Source of the DNA: Chloroflexota bacterium
Lineage (GTDB): Bacteria; Chloroflexota; Limnocylindria; Limnocylindrales; CSP1-4
Length of the DNA stretch: 13,212 nt
Reading direction: 5' to 3'
NCBI GenBank assembly: GCA_029858845.1
Contig: JAOUEG010000028.1
Coordinates: forward strand, 1 to 13,212
The notes under the pieces are model-generated. The model ran no database searches. It had not been told where the DNA came from and saw only the letters and a program-made list of their open reading frames with translations. A program made the translations under genes and the position numbers. Below, one piece after another: positions 6,306 to 13,212 of the stretch (position 1 is its first letter; every line of letters begins with the position of its first letter).

Positions 6306-7502
6306 ATGTCGAGCGGCGATCGGGTGACCGTCGGGATCCCGCGGATGCATCGTGAGCCCAACGAACGGCGTGACTTCCTGCCCCCACTGATCGGCCTCCT
6401 GACGGCCAGCGGCGCCGAAGTGCACGTCGAGAGCGGCATCGGTTCCGGGATGGGTTACACGGATCTCGACTACGGCATGCTGTCACCGGACGTGGTGATC
6501 TCCGACGAGGACGACTGCTACCGCCAGGACATCGTCATCGTCCTCCGCGCACCCGAGGGCAGATACGACCGGCTGCGCCGGGGCAGCGTGCTCGTCTCCA
6601 TGCTCCACTTCGCGACCCGCCCCGCTCGCGTCCGGATGCTCCGAGAGATGGGCATCGACGCGATCAGCCTGGACCTCATCCGCAACGACGACGGCCGCCG
6701 GCTGGTGGAGAACCTCCGCAGTGTCGCCTGGAACGGGATCTCGTCTGCCTTCGCCGCGCTCGAGCGAACCTGGCCGGAACTTGCCGGTCCGCGGCGGTCG
6801 ACCGTCAAGGTGCTGATCATGGGTGCCGGCAAGGTCGGCCGACATGCCGTCGAGTTCGCCACCAAGTACGGGGACGATGCCCGCAACGAGACCTACACGC
6901 GGGACGGGTTGCCCGGCGTCGAGGTGGTGACGGCCGGCCGCAACCTGACCGCCGATCCGGAGTACCTCAAGGCCCGCCTCCTCATGACGGACCTGCTCGT
7001 GGACGCGACGGCACGGCGCGATCCGTCCCGGCCGCTGATCCCGAATGCATGGCTCGCCCTGCTTCCCAAGCACGCGGTGATCTGCGACCTGTCGGTGGAC
7101 CCGTACCTCCTGGACGCCGAGCCCCCCGTGGTGCGCGGCATCGAGGGCATCCCTCAGGGTGACCTCGACCGCTGGGAGTTCGCGCCGGACGATCCGGCCT
7201 GGGAAGCCCTTCCGGCGGGCGTCCCGACCGGCGAGCGGCGCACGGTCGTGTCCTGCTATTCGTGGCCCGGCGTTCGACCGGAGCCGTGCATGCACGTGTA
7301 CGGATCGCAGCTGGCTCCCCTGCTTGAGACCCTCGTCACGGCCGGTGGCCTTGACGGAATCAACCCGACCGGCAAGTTCCACGAGCGCGCCCTGTGGCGC
7401 GGGAGCCTGCGCGGCTGGTTCGCCTCAGGCGAGGCGGAAACGCACGGCAGCATCGCCGGTCTCGTCGATGCAAACGGCGATCCGGAGCTCGATCCGAACT
7501 GA
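6306..7502 (+). CDS. alanine dehydrogenase/transhydrogenase-fold oxidoreductase (paralog B)
   Basis: A 398-residue paralog of the divergent neighbour. The two align without gaps through about residue 370, with 60 of the first 100 residues identical by hand count. B then carries about 28 further residues (Glu/Ala/Gly/Asp-rich) absent from A. Shared features are PNERRDFLPP, GMGYTDLDY, VLRAPEGRY, His101 in MLHF, the Rossmann motif GAGKVG at 173-178, Asp261 in CDLSVDP, and VSCYSWPGVRPEPCMHVYGS. At the end of the second Rossmann strand B has Gly211-Arg212 where A has Asp211-Gln212, a change that often goes with NADP rather than NAD. The substrate is unknown; amino-acid or imino-acid dehydrogenation/reduction is the family's theme. 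246 bases separate the two starts, so the pair may share a control region. Confidence 0.75.
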   Translation: MSSGDRVTVGIPRMHREPNERRDFLPPLIGLLTASGAEVHVESGIGSGMGYTDLDYGMLSPDVVISDEDDCYRQDIVIVLRAPEGRYDRLRRGSVLVSMLHFATRPARVRMLREMGIDAISLDLIRNDDGRRLVENLRSVAWNGISSAFAALERTWPELAGPRRSTVKVLIMGAGKVGRHAVEFATKYGDDARNETYTRDGLPGVEVVTAGRNLTADPEYLKARLLMTDLLVDATARRDPSRPLIPNAWLALLPKHAVICDLSVDPYLLDAEPPVVRGIEGIPQGDLDRWEFAPDDPAWEALPAGVPTGERRTVVSCYSWPGVRPEPCMHVYGSQLAPLLETLVTAGGLDGINPTGKFHERALWRGSLRGWFASGEAETHGSIAGLVDANGDPELDPN

Positions 7503-7522
7503 TTCGCGGCGACATGCGACGA

Positions 7523-7543
7523 GCCGTCCGATCGGACGACGGC
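7523..7543. terminator. weak bidirectional hairpin between convergent genes
   Basis: GCCGTC (7523-7528) pairs with GACGGC (7538-7543). The same stretch contains a perfect 14-bp palindrome, CGTCCGATCGGACG (7525-7538). It lies in the 67-bp gap between two converging stop codons, where a shared terminator is expected. No T-run follows on either strand. Confidence 0.35.
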
Positions 7544-7569
7544 AGATCCAGTCGAGGCCGACCGGCTTG

Positions 7570-8703
7570 TCAGTCCGGGGCGGTGACCGTGAAGAGTGGA
7601 GCGCCCAGGCCGGCCACCTCGACGTCGATGCCCAGGCCCGGGCCGTCCGGGACCGGGCCTGAACCGCGCCGGGAGCGCGGCTCGTAGCCAGCGATGTGCT
7701 CCTTCGTCCAGTCGTTCATGTACGAGACCGCGAACAGGGCGTCCGGCGGGGTTCCGGCGGCAAGATGAGCGACGGCGGCCGTGACCACGTCGCCGCCCCA
7801 GCTGTCCTCGATCGTGAGCCTGATGCCGAGGGCGACGGCAGTGTCGCGCATGAGGCGCGCCGGCAGCAGCCCTCCGACCCGGCCGATCTTGAGGTTGATG
7901 TGGTCCATCGCGTCCAGGCTCGCTGCTCGGACCAGCGTCGCCACGTCCACGATGACCTCATCGAGGACCATCGGAAGCGCGGTCAGGCGCCGGACCGCGA
8001 TGCATTCCTCCAGCGTGGGGCACGGCTGCTCCAGCAGGAACCGCTGGGAGCCCGACAGCAGACCGGCGGCGATGATCGCGTCCTGCCGGCGCCAGCCCCC
8101 GTTGGCATCCCCGATCACCATGTCGCCGGGCACGGTCGCCGCGAGGATGGCAGCGACGCGCTCCGCGTCATCCACCGGATCGCCGCCCAGCTTTGCCTGG
8201 AAGTTCCGGATCCCAGCGGAGCGCTCGCGTGTCACGAATTCGGCCATGCGCTCGGGGGCGCCGAGCGGGACCGCGACATAAAGCGGCAACTCGTTCTGGA
8301 GGGCCCCGCCGAGGAGCGCGGCTACCGGCTTGCCGATCGTCCTCCCGAAGGCATCCCAGCACGCGACATCGAGCGCGCTCTTGGCGTACTCGTGACCCTG
8401 GAGTCGGCCGTTCATGCGCCGGTGGACTTCGGCCAGGTTCGTGACATCCGCGCCGATGATCGCCGGCGCCATCTCGCGTAGGGCGACGCGAGCCCCCTCG
8501 CCGAAGGCGGGCAGGTAGGTGCTGCCCAGGGGGCAGACTTCACCGAAACCCTGCGCGCCGTCGCGGGTCGTGATGCGCACCACCGTGCTCGGCAGCCGGT
8601 TGACCACGCGCCCGGACGACATGACGTAGTCGCCGTGGGCGTAGGTCAGCTCGTAGCCGAAGACATCGATGCGCTCGACCGTGGTCGCGATCACTCCTGC
8701 CAC
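7570..8703 (-). CDS. enolase-superfamily enzyme (MLE/mandelate racemase type), cis-3-hydroxy-L-proline dehydratase-like
   Basis: A 377-residue protein, full length for the family. The N-terminal capping domain includes RLPSTVVRITT and GSTYLPAFGEG, then a barrel. Metal ligands are visible: Asp199 (GDANGG), Glu225 (LLEQP) and Asp248 (VLDE). Lys171 (FQAKLGGD) and Lys272 (NLKIG) are candidate general bases, but the usual KxK at 169-171 reads QAK. From memory, the capping-loop motif and this altered KxK resemble the subgroup holding the cis-3-hydroxy-L-proline dehydratase of Labrenzia, which gives pyrroline-2-carboxylate. Substrate assignment is tentative. The GTG at 8703 is supported by GAGGAG with about seven bases of spacing; a longer frame to 8916 has no such signal. 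No proline racemase-type gene is adjacent, unlike the Labrenzia locus. Confidence 0.75.
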   Translation of the reverse strand: MAGVIATTVERIDVFGYELTYAHGDYVMSSGRVVNRLPSTVVRITTRDGAQGFGEVCPLGSTYLPAFGEGARVALREMAPAIIGADVTNLAEVHRRMNGRLQGHEYAKSALDVACWDAFGRTIGKPVAALLGGALQNELPLYVAVPLGAPERMAEFVTRERSAGIRNFQAKLGGDPVDDAERVAAILAATVPGDMVIGDANGGWRRQDAIIAAGLLSGSQRFLLEQPCPTLEECIAVRRLTALPMVLDEVIVDVATLVRAASLDAMDHINLKIGRVGGLLPARLMRDTAVALGIRLTIEDSWGGDVVTAAVAHLAAGTPPDALFAVSYMNDWTKEHIAGYEPRSRRGSGPVPDGPGLGIDVEVAGLGAPLFTVTAPD

Positions 8704-8923
8704 CAACTCTCTCCTCGATCGACCAGTCGAGCTCACCTGTGCGACGCCGGTGTCCGCATGAGCCGCTGCCCGGTCCACGATACCCGGACGCGGCATGCGG
8801 AAGATCCCGCGACCGACCGAGGTGGACCACCCGGGCGGACACCGGACCGCGCCCACCGGCCCGCGACCACCGGCCCGGGACGCGGCGGACACCTGGCTCG
8901 GGACGCTCGGTAGCACTGGGCGC

Positions 8924-8929
8924 TAGCAT
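8924..8929 (+). promoter_or_regulatory. -10-like box TAGCAT for a probable leaderless cyclase transcript
   Basis: TAGCAT is followed by GGCTCCC and then ATG at 8937. The box overlaps an alternative in-frame ATG at 8928, which argues for 8937 as the start. No Shine-Dalgarno sequence is present. Confidence 0.45.
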
Positions 8930-8936
8930 GGCTCCC

Positions 8937-10592
8937 ATGCAGCCTGATCGCGTTACGGGCGAGCGTAGGCCGGCGACGGTGCTGTTCGTCGACGTCGTCG
9001 GCTCGACCAGCCTCGCCGAGGGGATGGATCCCGAGGACTGGGCGGCCACCATGGAACGGGCGATGGCGATCATGACCGGCGCCGTCGAACGGTACGAGGG
9101 CTGGGTCGCGTCACACACGGGCGACGGCCTGATGGCCCTGTTCGGGCTTCCGTCGGCTCACGAGGACGACCCCGCCCGGGCGGTGAGCGCGGCCATCGAG
9201 ATGGTCGATACGATCGACCGGCTCGCCGAGGATCTGCGCCGGAACGGCATCGAATTCCAGATCCGGGTCGGGATCAACACCGGTGAGGTCGTGGTTCGTG
9301 ACGCCTCGGCGGGAGGTGCGACCCGCGACTCGCGGATCTACGGCGACACGCTGAACGTCGCCGCGCGGATGCAGTCCGAGGCTCCTCCCGGCGGGATCAT
9401 GATCACCGGCGAGACGTACGGTCGCGTGAGCGGCGCGATCGAGAGCCGACACGTCGGCCCCGTGAGCGTCAAGGGCAAGGCTGAGCCGGTCGAGGCCTAC
9501 GAGGTCCTGGGTCGGACGGGCGTCCTCCGGTCCGTCCGAGGGATCGCCGGACTCAGCAGCCCCATGGTGGGTCGCGACGCGGAGCTCGCACGGCTCGTCG
9601 CCGCCCTCACGCCGGTCCGTGCCGGGCTCGGCCGGATGGCCCTCGTGGTGGGCGAGCCCGGGATCGGCAAGAGCCGCCTCCTCGCGGAGCTGCGCCGCGT
9701 CGCGGAGGCGGACGGTCTTGGCTGGGTCGATGCCCGGACGGTCTCCTACGGCCGAAATCTGCCGCTGCACCTGGCGATCGACCTGGTCCGTTCGCTCATC
9801 GGCCTGCCCGATCCGCTCGAGAGCGTCCCCGCCGACGAGGCGCGAGAGCGGTTGGCGAGTCGGCTCCGTCATCTCGCTGGCCCGGATGACGCAGGGATCG
9901 GACCGGTCCTCAGCCACCTGCTCTCGCTGCCGCTTGACGAGGCCGGCGCCGAGCGCCTGGCGCATATGGAGCCGCACACGCTTCGGCTGCGGTACGGCGA
10001 GGCGGTCTCGAACCTGGTCGCGGCCACGGCCCGGAACGAGCCACTGGTCATGGTCTGTGACGATGTGCACTGGGCCGACGACGCCTCGGTGGACCTCCTG
10101 ACGTCGCTTGTCGGCACGGTGTCGGCGCTGCCGATCCTGTGGGTGATCGCCAGTCGCGCCGATCGCGAGGTTCCCGGCTGGAGGCTCGTCGGTGCGGTCC
10201 GGGATGCGTTCGGCGACGGCCTGATCGACATCCGGCTGCGGCCGCTCCAGGCCGACGACGGTGAGCGTCTCGTGGCGAACCTGCTGGCGATCGACTCCCT
10301 GCCGGCCGCCACCCGGACGATGATCCTCGGCCGAGCGGAGGGCAACCCGCTGTTCGTCGAGGAGATCGTCCGGATGCTCATCGACCGGGAAGCCATCGAG
10401 TTCCACGATGGCCGATGGACGGCCACCGAAAGGGTCATGGACGTCGAGATCCCCGAAACGCTCCACGGCCTGCTGCTGGCCCGGATCGATCGCCTTCCGG
10501 CTGAGGCGCGACGGGTGCTGCGCGTTGCCTCGGTCATCGGCCGGACCTTCCCGGTCAGCGTGCTGGACCTGGTTGCCAGGAGCCCGTCATGA
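8937..10592 (+). CDS. class III nucleotide cyclase with AAA/NACHT-like ATPase domain (N-terminal part of a split regulator)
   Basis: A 551-residue protein. Residues 12-192 are a class III cyclase domain: FVDVVGST with metal Asp19, HTGDGLMALFG with metal Asp63, and YGDTLNVAARM with Asn140 and Arg144 for transition-state binding. The two positions that normally select the purine (Lys and Asp in canonical adenylyl cyclases) appear to be Ser59 and Arg133, so activity or base choice may differ. Residues 211-245 begin an ATPase: VGRDAEL, Walker A GEPGIGKS (239-246), Walker B LVMVCDDVHWAD (370-381). The protein stops right after VASVIGRTFPVSVLDLV, where single-chain relatives continue into a helical region and TPRs. 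That continuation is encoded by the next gene, which overlaps by four bases. Probable role: signalling or transcription control through cyclic nucleotide and ATP-driven assembly. Confidence 0.85.
   Translation: MQPDRVTGERRPATVLFVDVVGSTSLAEGMDPEDWAATMERAMAIMTGAVERYEGWVASHTGDGLMALFGLPSAHEDDPARAVSAAIEMVDTIDRLAEDLRRNGIEFQIRVGINTGEVVVRDASAGGATRDSRIYGDTLNVAARMQSEAPPGGIMITGETYGRVSGAIESRHVGPVSVKGKAEPVEAYEVLGRTGVLRSVRGIAGLSSPMVGRDAELARLVAALTPVRAGLGRMALVVGEPGIGKSRLLAELRRVAEADGLGWVDARTVSYGRNLPLHLAIDLVRSLIGLPDPLESVPADEARERLASRLRHLAGPDDAGIGPVLSHLLSLPLDEAGAERLAHMEPHTLRLRYGEAVSNLVAATARNEPLVMVCDDVHWADDASVDLLTSLVGTVSALPILWVIASRADREVPGWRLVGAVRDAFGDGLIDIRLRPLQADDGERLVANLLAIDSLPAATRTMILGRAEGNPLFVEEIVRMLIDREAIEFHDGRWTATERVMDVEIPETLHGLLLARIDRLPAEARRVLRVASVIGRTFPVSVLDLVARSPS
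10578..10582 (+). promoter_or_regulatory. ribosome binding site AGGAG inside the end of the cyclase gene
   Basis: AGGAG lies six bases before ATG 10589, which itself overlaps the TGA of the upstream gene (ATGA, 10589-10592). This is an ideal arrangement for coupled re-initiation. It supports the downstream frame being a translated gene rather than the far side of a simple frameshift. Confidence 0.7.
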
Positions 10593-12025
10593 CGACGGAG
10601 CCGAGCCAGGGCATCGGGCGGGAGTTGGGGCTCCTCGAGGGCGCCGGATTGATCGCGCTGGCGGCCTCGTTGCCGGAACTCGAGTACGTCTTCCGCCATG
10701 CCCTGATCCAGGACGCAGCCTACGAATCCATCCTGAGGCAGGACCGACGATCGCTCCACGTCCAGGTCGCCGAGACCCTGCTGGCGCTCTACCCGGACCA
10801 CCGGGACGACCTGGCACCGACGCTTGCCCACCATTTCGAGCGCGGCGAGGATCGCCCGAGGGCGATCGAGTACCTCGCCAGGGCCGCCCGCCACGCACGG
10901 TCGCGGTTCGCCCGTCATGAGGCGGTGGACTTCGCCCGGCGGGCCGTGGCCATGCTGCCCAGCGGGGACGCGATCAGCGTCGAGGAGCGCCGAACCCGTG
11001 CACAGATGCTCTTGCTGCAGGCAGAGGCAGGTGGCGATTTCGTGCCACTCAACGACACCGTCGCACTCCTCGAGGCGGTGATCGCCGATGGCGAGGCCCT
11101 TGAGGACGCGGCGCTGTCCGCGCGCGCGTACCTCGAGATCGGCCTGGCGCGCGCGCTGAGCGGCGAGCAGTTCCGCTCCAGCGCCCCGCTCGCGACGGCC
11201 CTCCAGCGCGCCACCGATCTCGCGGAAGCCAGCAGATCGCCCGATCTCATGGCCATGGCCATCTCCGCGATGGGACAGGCGCACTACGCAGCCGGGGAGT
11301 TCGCCGAGGCCATCGAGTCCTGGGAACGAGCGGTGCCGGCGCTGATCGAGGCCGGCCAGCTCTACGGCGCGTCGATGACCGCGGGCCAGCTGGGAACGGC
11401 GTATGGCCACGTGGGACAGTACGAGAAGGCCGTGAGCTGGACCGACCGGGCCTACGAACTCGGCGAGAAGAGCGGCGATCCGAATGCCAGCCTCGACGCG
11501 GACCTCGCGCGCTCGATCGTCGAAGGGGTCACCGGCGATTCGGCCGTTGCCATCGAGTACGCGACCAAGGCGGCCGATGCCGCCGCCAAGGTCGACAACA
11601 AGGCCTGCGCGATGGTCGCGCACTCCGTGATCGGCGAGCAGTATCTCCGTGAGGGCGAGGCCGCCCAGGCGGCGATCGCCTTCGAGGCCAGTGCCGACCT
11701 GGCGACCTTCTGCCAGTTCCTACCGGTCAAGATCGAGCAGACCGAGCTGCTGCTCCAGACCGCGCGAGCCCGATCCGGCGTCGGCCGTGTGGAGTTCGAA
11801 CGGTACGAGCGCGCGCTCGAGCTGGCGCGCCAGTTCGGCGATCGGCTCGCCGAGGCGCAGCTGTACGAGCAGCGGGCCCGCGACCGGATCGACGCGGGAC
11901 AGGGGGCGGCCACCGGCGAGGACCTCTCCCGTGCTGCGAGCCTGTACGAGACGCTTGGCGCTGGGGCCCATCAGCAGCGGGTCCGCGAGCTCCAACTGCG
12001 CCTGCAGCAGGCGGCCGGAGGCTGA
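10589..12025 (+). CDS. TPR-repeat protein, C-terminal part of the split cyclase/ATPase regulator
   Basis: A 478-residue protein. Residues 11-60 (LGLLEGAGLIA, then YVFRHALIQDAAYESIL at 33-49 and RRSLH) are the conserved region that follows the ATPase in one-chain cyclase/ATPase/TPR regulators. From about 75 to the end it is all helical, with TPR-like pairs such as PRAIEYLARAARHA, FAEAIESWERAVPALIEAG and YEKAVSWTDRAYELG. TPR arrays bind partner proteins. With the upstream gene it would restore a chain of about 1030 residues, near the usual length of these regulators. The start is ATG 10589 with a good AGGAG and a four-base overlap. It may work as a subunit with the upstream protein. A sequencing frameshift is the main alternative. 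Confidence 0.85.
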   Translation: MTTEPSQGIGRELGLLEGAGLIALAASLPELEYVFRHALIQDAAYESILRQDRRSLHVQVAETLLALYPDHRDDLAPTLAHHFERGEDRPRAIEYLARAARHARSRFARHEAVDFARRAVAMLPSGDAISVEERRTRAQMLLLQAEAGGDFVPLNDTVALLEAVIADGEALEDAALSARAYLEIGLARALSGEQFRSSAPLATALQRATDLAEASRSPDLMAMAISAMGQAHYAAGEFAEAIESWERAVPALIEAGQLYGASMTAGQLGTAYGHVGQYEKAVSWTDRAYELGEKSGDPNASLDADLARSIVEGVTGDSAVAIEYATKAADAAAKVDNKACAMVAHSVIGEQYLREGEAAQAAIAFEASADLATFCQFLPVKIEQTELLLQTARARSGVGRVEFERYERALELARQFGDRLAEAQLYEQRARDRIDAGQGAATGEDLSRAASLYETLGAGAHQQRVRELQLRLQQAAGG

Positions 12026-12030
12026 TCCCC

Positions 12031-12063
12031 GAGACCGACCGCCGACGTCGACTCGTCGGTCTC
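12031..12063. terminator. bidirectional hairpin between convergent genes
   Basis: A perfect 9-bp stem, GAGACCGAC (12031-12039) with GTCGGTCTC (12055-12063), closes a 15-base loop. It fills the gap between two converging stop codons and its right arm runs into the TGA of the membrane protein gene. No T-run follows, so it may end transcripts weakly or protect 3' ends. Confidence 0.5.
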
Positions 12064-12529
12064 AGAGCGACGGCTTCAGGATCATGTCCGCGACGATGAC
12101 CACGAACAGCACGGCGTTGAACGCGACCAGGAACACGGCGCGGCTGTTGGCCATGTCGTCCACCACGTCTTCGGCCGGGTGGGCACCGTCTTCGGCCTTG
12201 ACGGCGTCCTTCGCCACGTCGACAACCCGCTTCCCGATGATGGCGGCGTTGACGAAGAACACCGCGACGAGCAGGTAGGCCACGATGAGCCACGGGGCGA
12301 CGAAGTCGAAACCGCCGGTGGCTGCCGTCACCAGCCCGAAGACCACGCCGGCGATCATCGCCAGGAGCGCGGCGATCCCGAGACCGGTCCGCTCCACGGT
12401 GCGATGCACGAACGCCAGGGCTCGGACGTCCCGCCGCCATATCGCAGAGGCGTAGAAGATCTCCGCCCCGATGAACAGCGTGATCATCGTGATCATCGAC
12501 AGGACGTGCAGCGTCTTCCAGGTGAGCAT
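12062..12529 (-). CDS. four-helix integral membrane protein, DUF2269-like
   Basis: A 155-residue protein with four hydrophobic helices at about 7-27, 50-71, 78-98 and 131-151, and an acidic cytoplasmic or periplasmic loop at 104-129 (KDAVKAEDGAHPAEDVVDD). The N-terminus MLTWKTLHVLSMITMITLFIG, with a His near the start of helix 1, resembles DUF2269-type predicted membrane proteins, whose biochemical role is not known. The start is the ATG at 12529, with GGAGG seven bases upstream; a longer frame to 12787 is Arg/Gly-rich and overlaps the next gene. It lies 145 bases downstream of the SRPBCC gene on the same strand and may be co-transcribed with it. Confidence 0.7.
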   Translation of the reverse strand: MLTWKTLHVLSMITMITLFIGAEIFYASAIWRRDVRALAFVHRTVERTGLGIAALLAMIAGVVFGLVTAATGGFDFVAPWLIVAYLLVAVFFVNAAIIGKRVVDVAKDAVKAEDGAHPAEDVVDDMANSRAVFLVAFNAVLFVVIVADMILKPSL

Positions 12530-12674
12530 GCAGATCCCTCCTCCACGCATCCGGTCGCTTCGGGCCGGCCGGGTCGCACGGCACGGGCCTTGCTCCGGAC
12601 CGGGGTCGGATGCGTTGGCCCCACCGTAACGGTCGACGCAACCCCGCTCGCTCTCGTCGGCGTGGGCGCGCTTG

Positions 12675-13212
12675 TCAGTCCATGATCGCGAGCGGCTGCA
12701 ACCCGGACAGGGGGCCGTCCACCCTGGGTGCAGCCAACTCGGGCTCCGGGCCGCGGTCCGTCTCGCGAGCGGCGAGCTCGGCGTCAAGCTGGGCGACGAG
12801 CGCCGGGAGGCTCGACCGGAGGGCTTCGCCGTACGCCGCGCCGACCTCTCGCGCGAGCGCCAGGTCTCGCTTGGACCTCGGCGGGCCGAACCGGTAATGG
12901 ATCATCGTGCCGGAGCGAAGCGGCTCGAGCTCGATCGTGTGCAGGAGCTTCAGTGGGCCGGCGGGGGTGTCGATGATCGTTCGATCCGTGACGTAGTCGT
13001 ACGGACGCCAGTCGAGGATCTCCTCGATCACGGCGTCCTTGCCGTGCATGCAGTGATTGGCCGAGCCAGGCCCGCGACGTCCTCCGGTGGCGCCCTTGAC
13101 CTCGACCTTCGTCACCCAGGGCTGCCAGCTCATCCGCCGGCCGGGCTTGGTGAGGAACTCCCAGGCCACCTGTGGCGGCACGGCCGAGGCGACCGTCACG
13201 GTAAGGATCGAC
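12675..13212 (-). CDS. SRPBCC-family protein (5' end outside the window)
   Basis: About 179 codons are visible and the frame stays open to the right edge, with SILT before the GTG at 13199, so the true start may lie beyond. It has an SRPBCC/polyketide-cyclase-like ligand-binding fold: strand VTVASAVPPQVAWEFLTKPG, then GRRGPGSANHCMHG, IEEILDWRPYDYVTDRTII, and LLHTIELEPLRSGTMIHYRF, ending in a long C-terminal helix (ALRSSLPALVAQLDAELAAR). This order is typical of the family. Members bind lipids or other hydrophobic molecules, or are enzymes; nothing here fixes the ligand. The last 25 residues are Pro/Leu/Gly-rich and probably disordered. Confidence 0.75.
   Translation of the reverse strand, partial: SILTVTVASAVPPQVAWEFLTKPGRRMSWQPWVTKVEVKGATGGRRGPGSANHCMHGKDAVIEEILDWRPYDYVTDRTIIDTPAGPLKLLHTIELEPLRSGTMIHYRFGPPRSKRDLALAREVGAAYGEALRSSLPALVAQLDAELAARETDRGPEPELAAPRVDGPLSGLQPLAIMD

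Noticed and set aside
9111..10466. A 451-codon open frame on the - strand opposite the cyclase/ATPase
   Set aside because: Shadow frame: its composition is Arg/Asp/Gln/Pro-rich and the + strand has cyclase, Walker A and Walker B motifs.
10560..10600. Programmed ribosomal frameshift joining the cyclase and TPR frames
   Set aside because: No slippery heptamer is present. The AGGAG and ATGA overlap fit re-initiation better, though a sequencing error remains possible.

Overview
GC-rich, densely packed bacterial chromosome segment. Codon use, GTG/TTG starts, Gly/Ala/Arg-rich proteins and a class III nucleotide cyclase joined to an AAA-type ATPase/TPR module point to a soil or sediment Chloroflexota (Limnocylindria-like) or an Actinomycetota relative. 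The sequence alone does not decide between them. No transposase, integrase, CRISPR array or complete RNA gene is visible.

Layout. 1-140: possible tail of a gene entering from the left. 82-729 (-): small secreted lipoprotein with a Pro/Thr/Ser repeat linker. 730-1353: gene-free, with two copies of an 82-bp repeat whose 3' part is exactly the 3' half of a tRNA-Gly, followed by a strong terminator hairpin. 1354-2771 (-): two-gene operon of a PrsW-type membrane protease and a membrane-anchored extracytoplasmic protein. 2772-3210: gene-free, with the third repeat copy. 3211-4845: two convergent, related GNAT acetyltransferases. 4920-7502: two divergent paralogs of the alanine dehydrogenase/transhydrogenase fold. 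7570-8703 (-): enolase-superfamily enzyme of the MLE/mandelate racemase type, close to cis-3-hydroxy-L-proline dehydratases. 8937-12025 (+): nucleotide cyclase plus ATPase, then a TPR protein. These look like one large regulator split into two translationally coupled genes. 12062-12529 (-): four-helix membrane protein. 12675-13212 (-): SRPBCC protein, 5' end outside the window.

How the genes may work together. The two dehydrogenase-like proteins and the enolase-superfamily enzyme form a plausible amino-acid or imino-acid metabolism neighbourhood, though they are not one operon. The split cyclase/ATPase/TPR pair is a self-contained signalling unit. The PrsW operon sits between the second and third tRNA-Gly-derived repeats, so it could be a small insertion at a tRNA-type attachment site, but no recombinase gene is present to support this.

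The items most worth a second look are the tRNA-Gly half repeats, the gene fission at 10589, the cofactor-motif divergence of the two dehydrogenase paralogs, and a recurring TANNNT box 7-8 nt before start codons that suggests leaderless transcripts.
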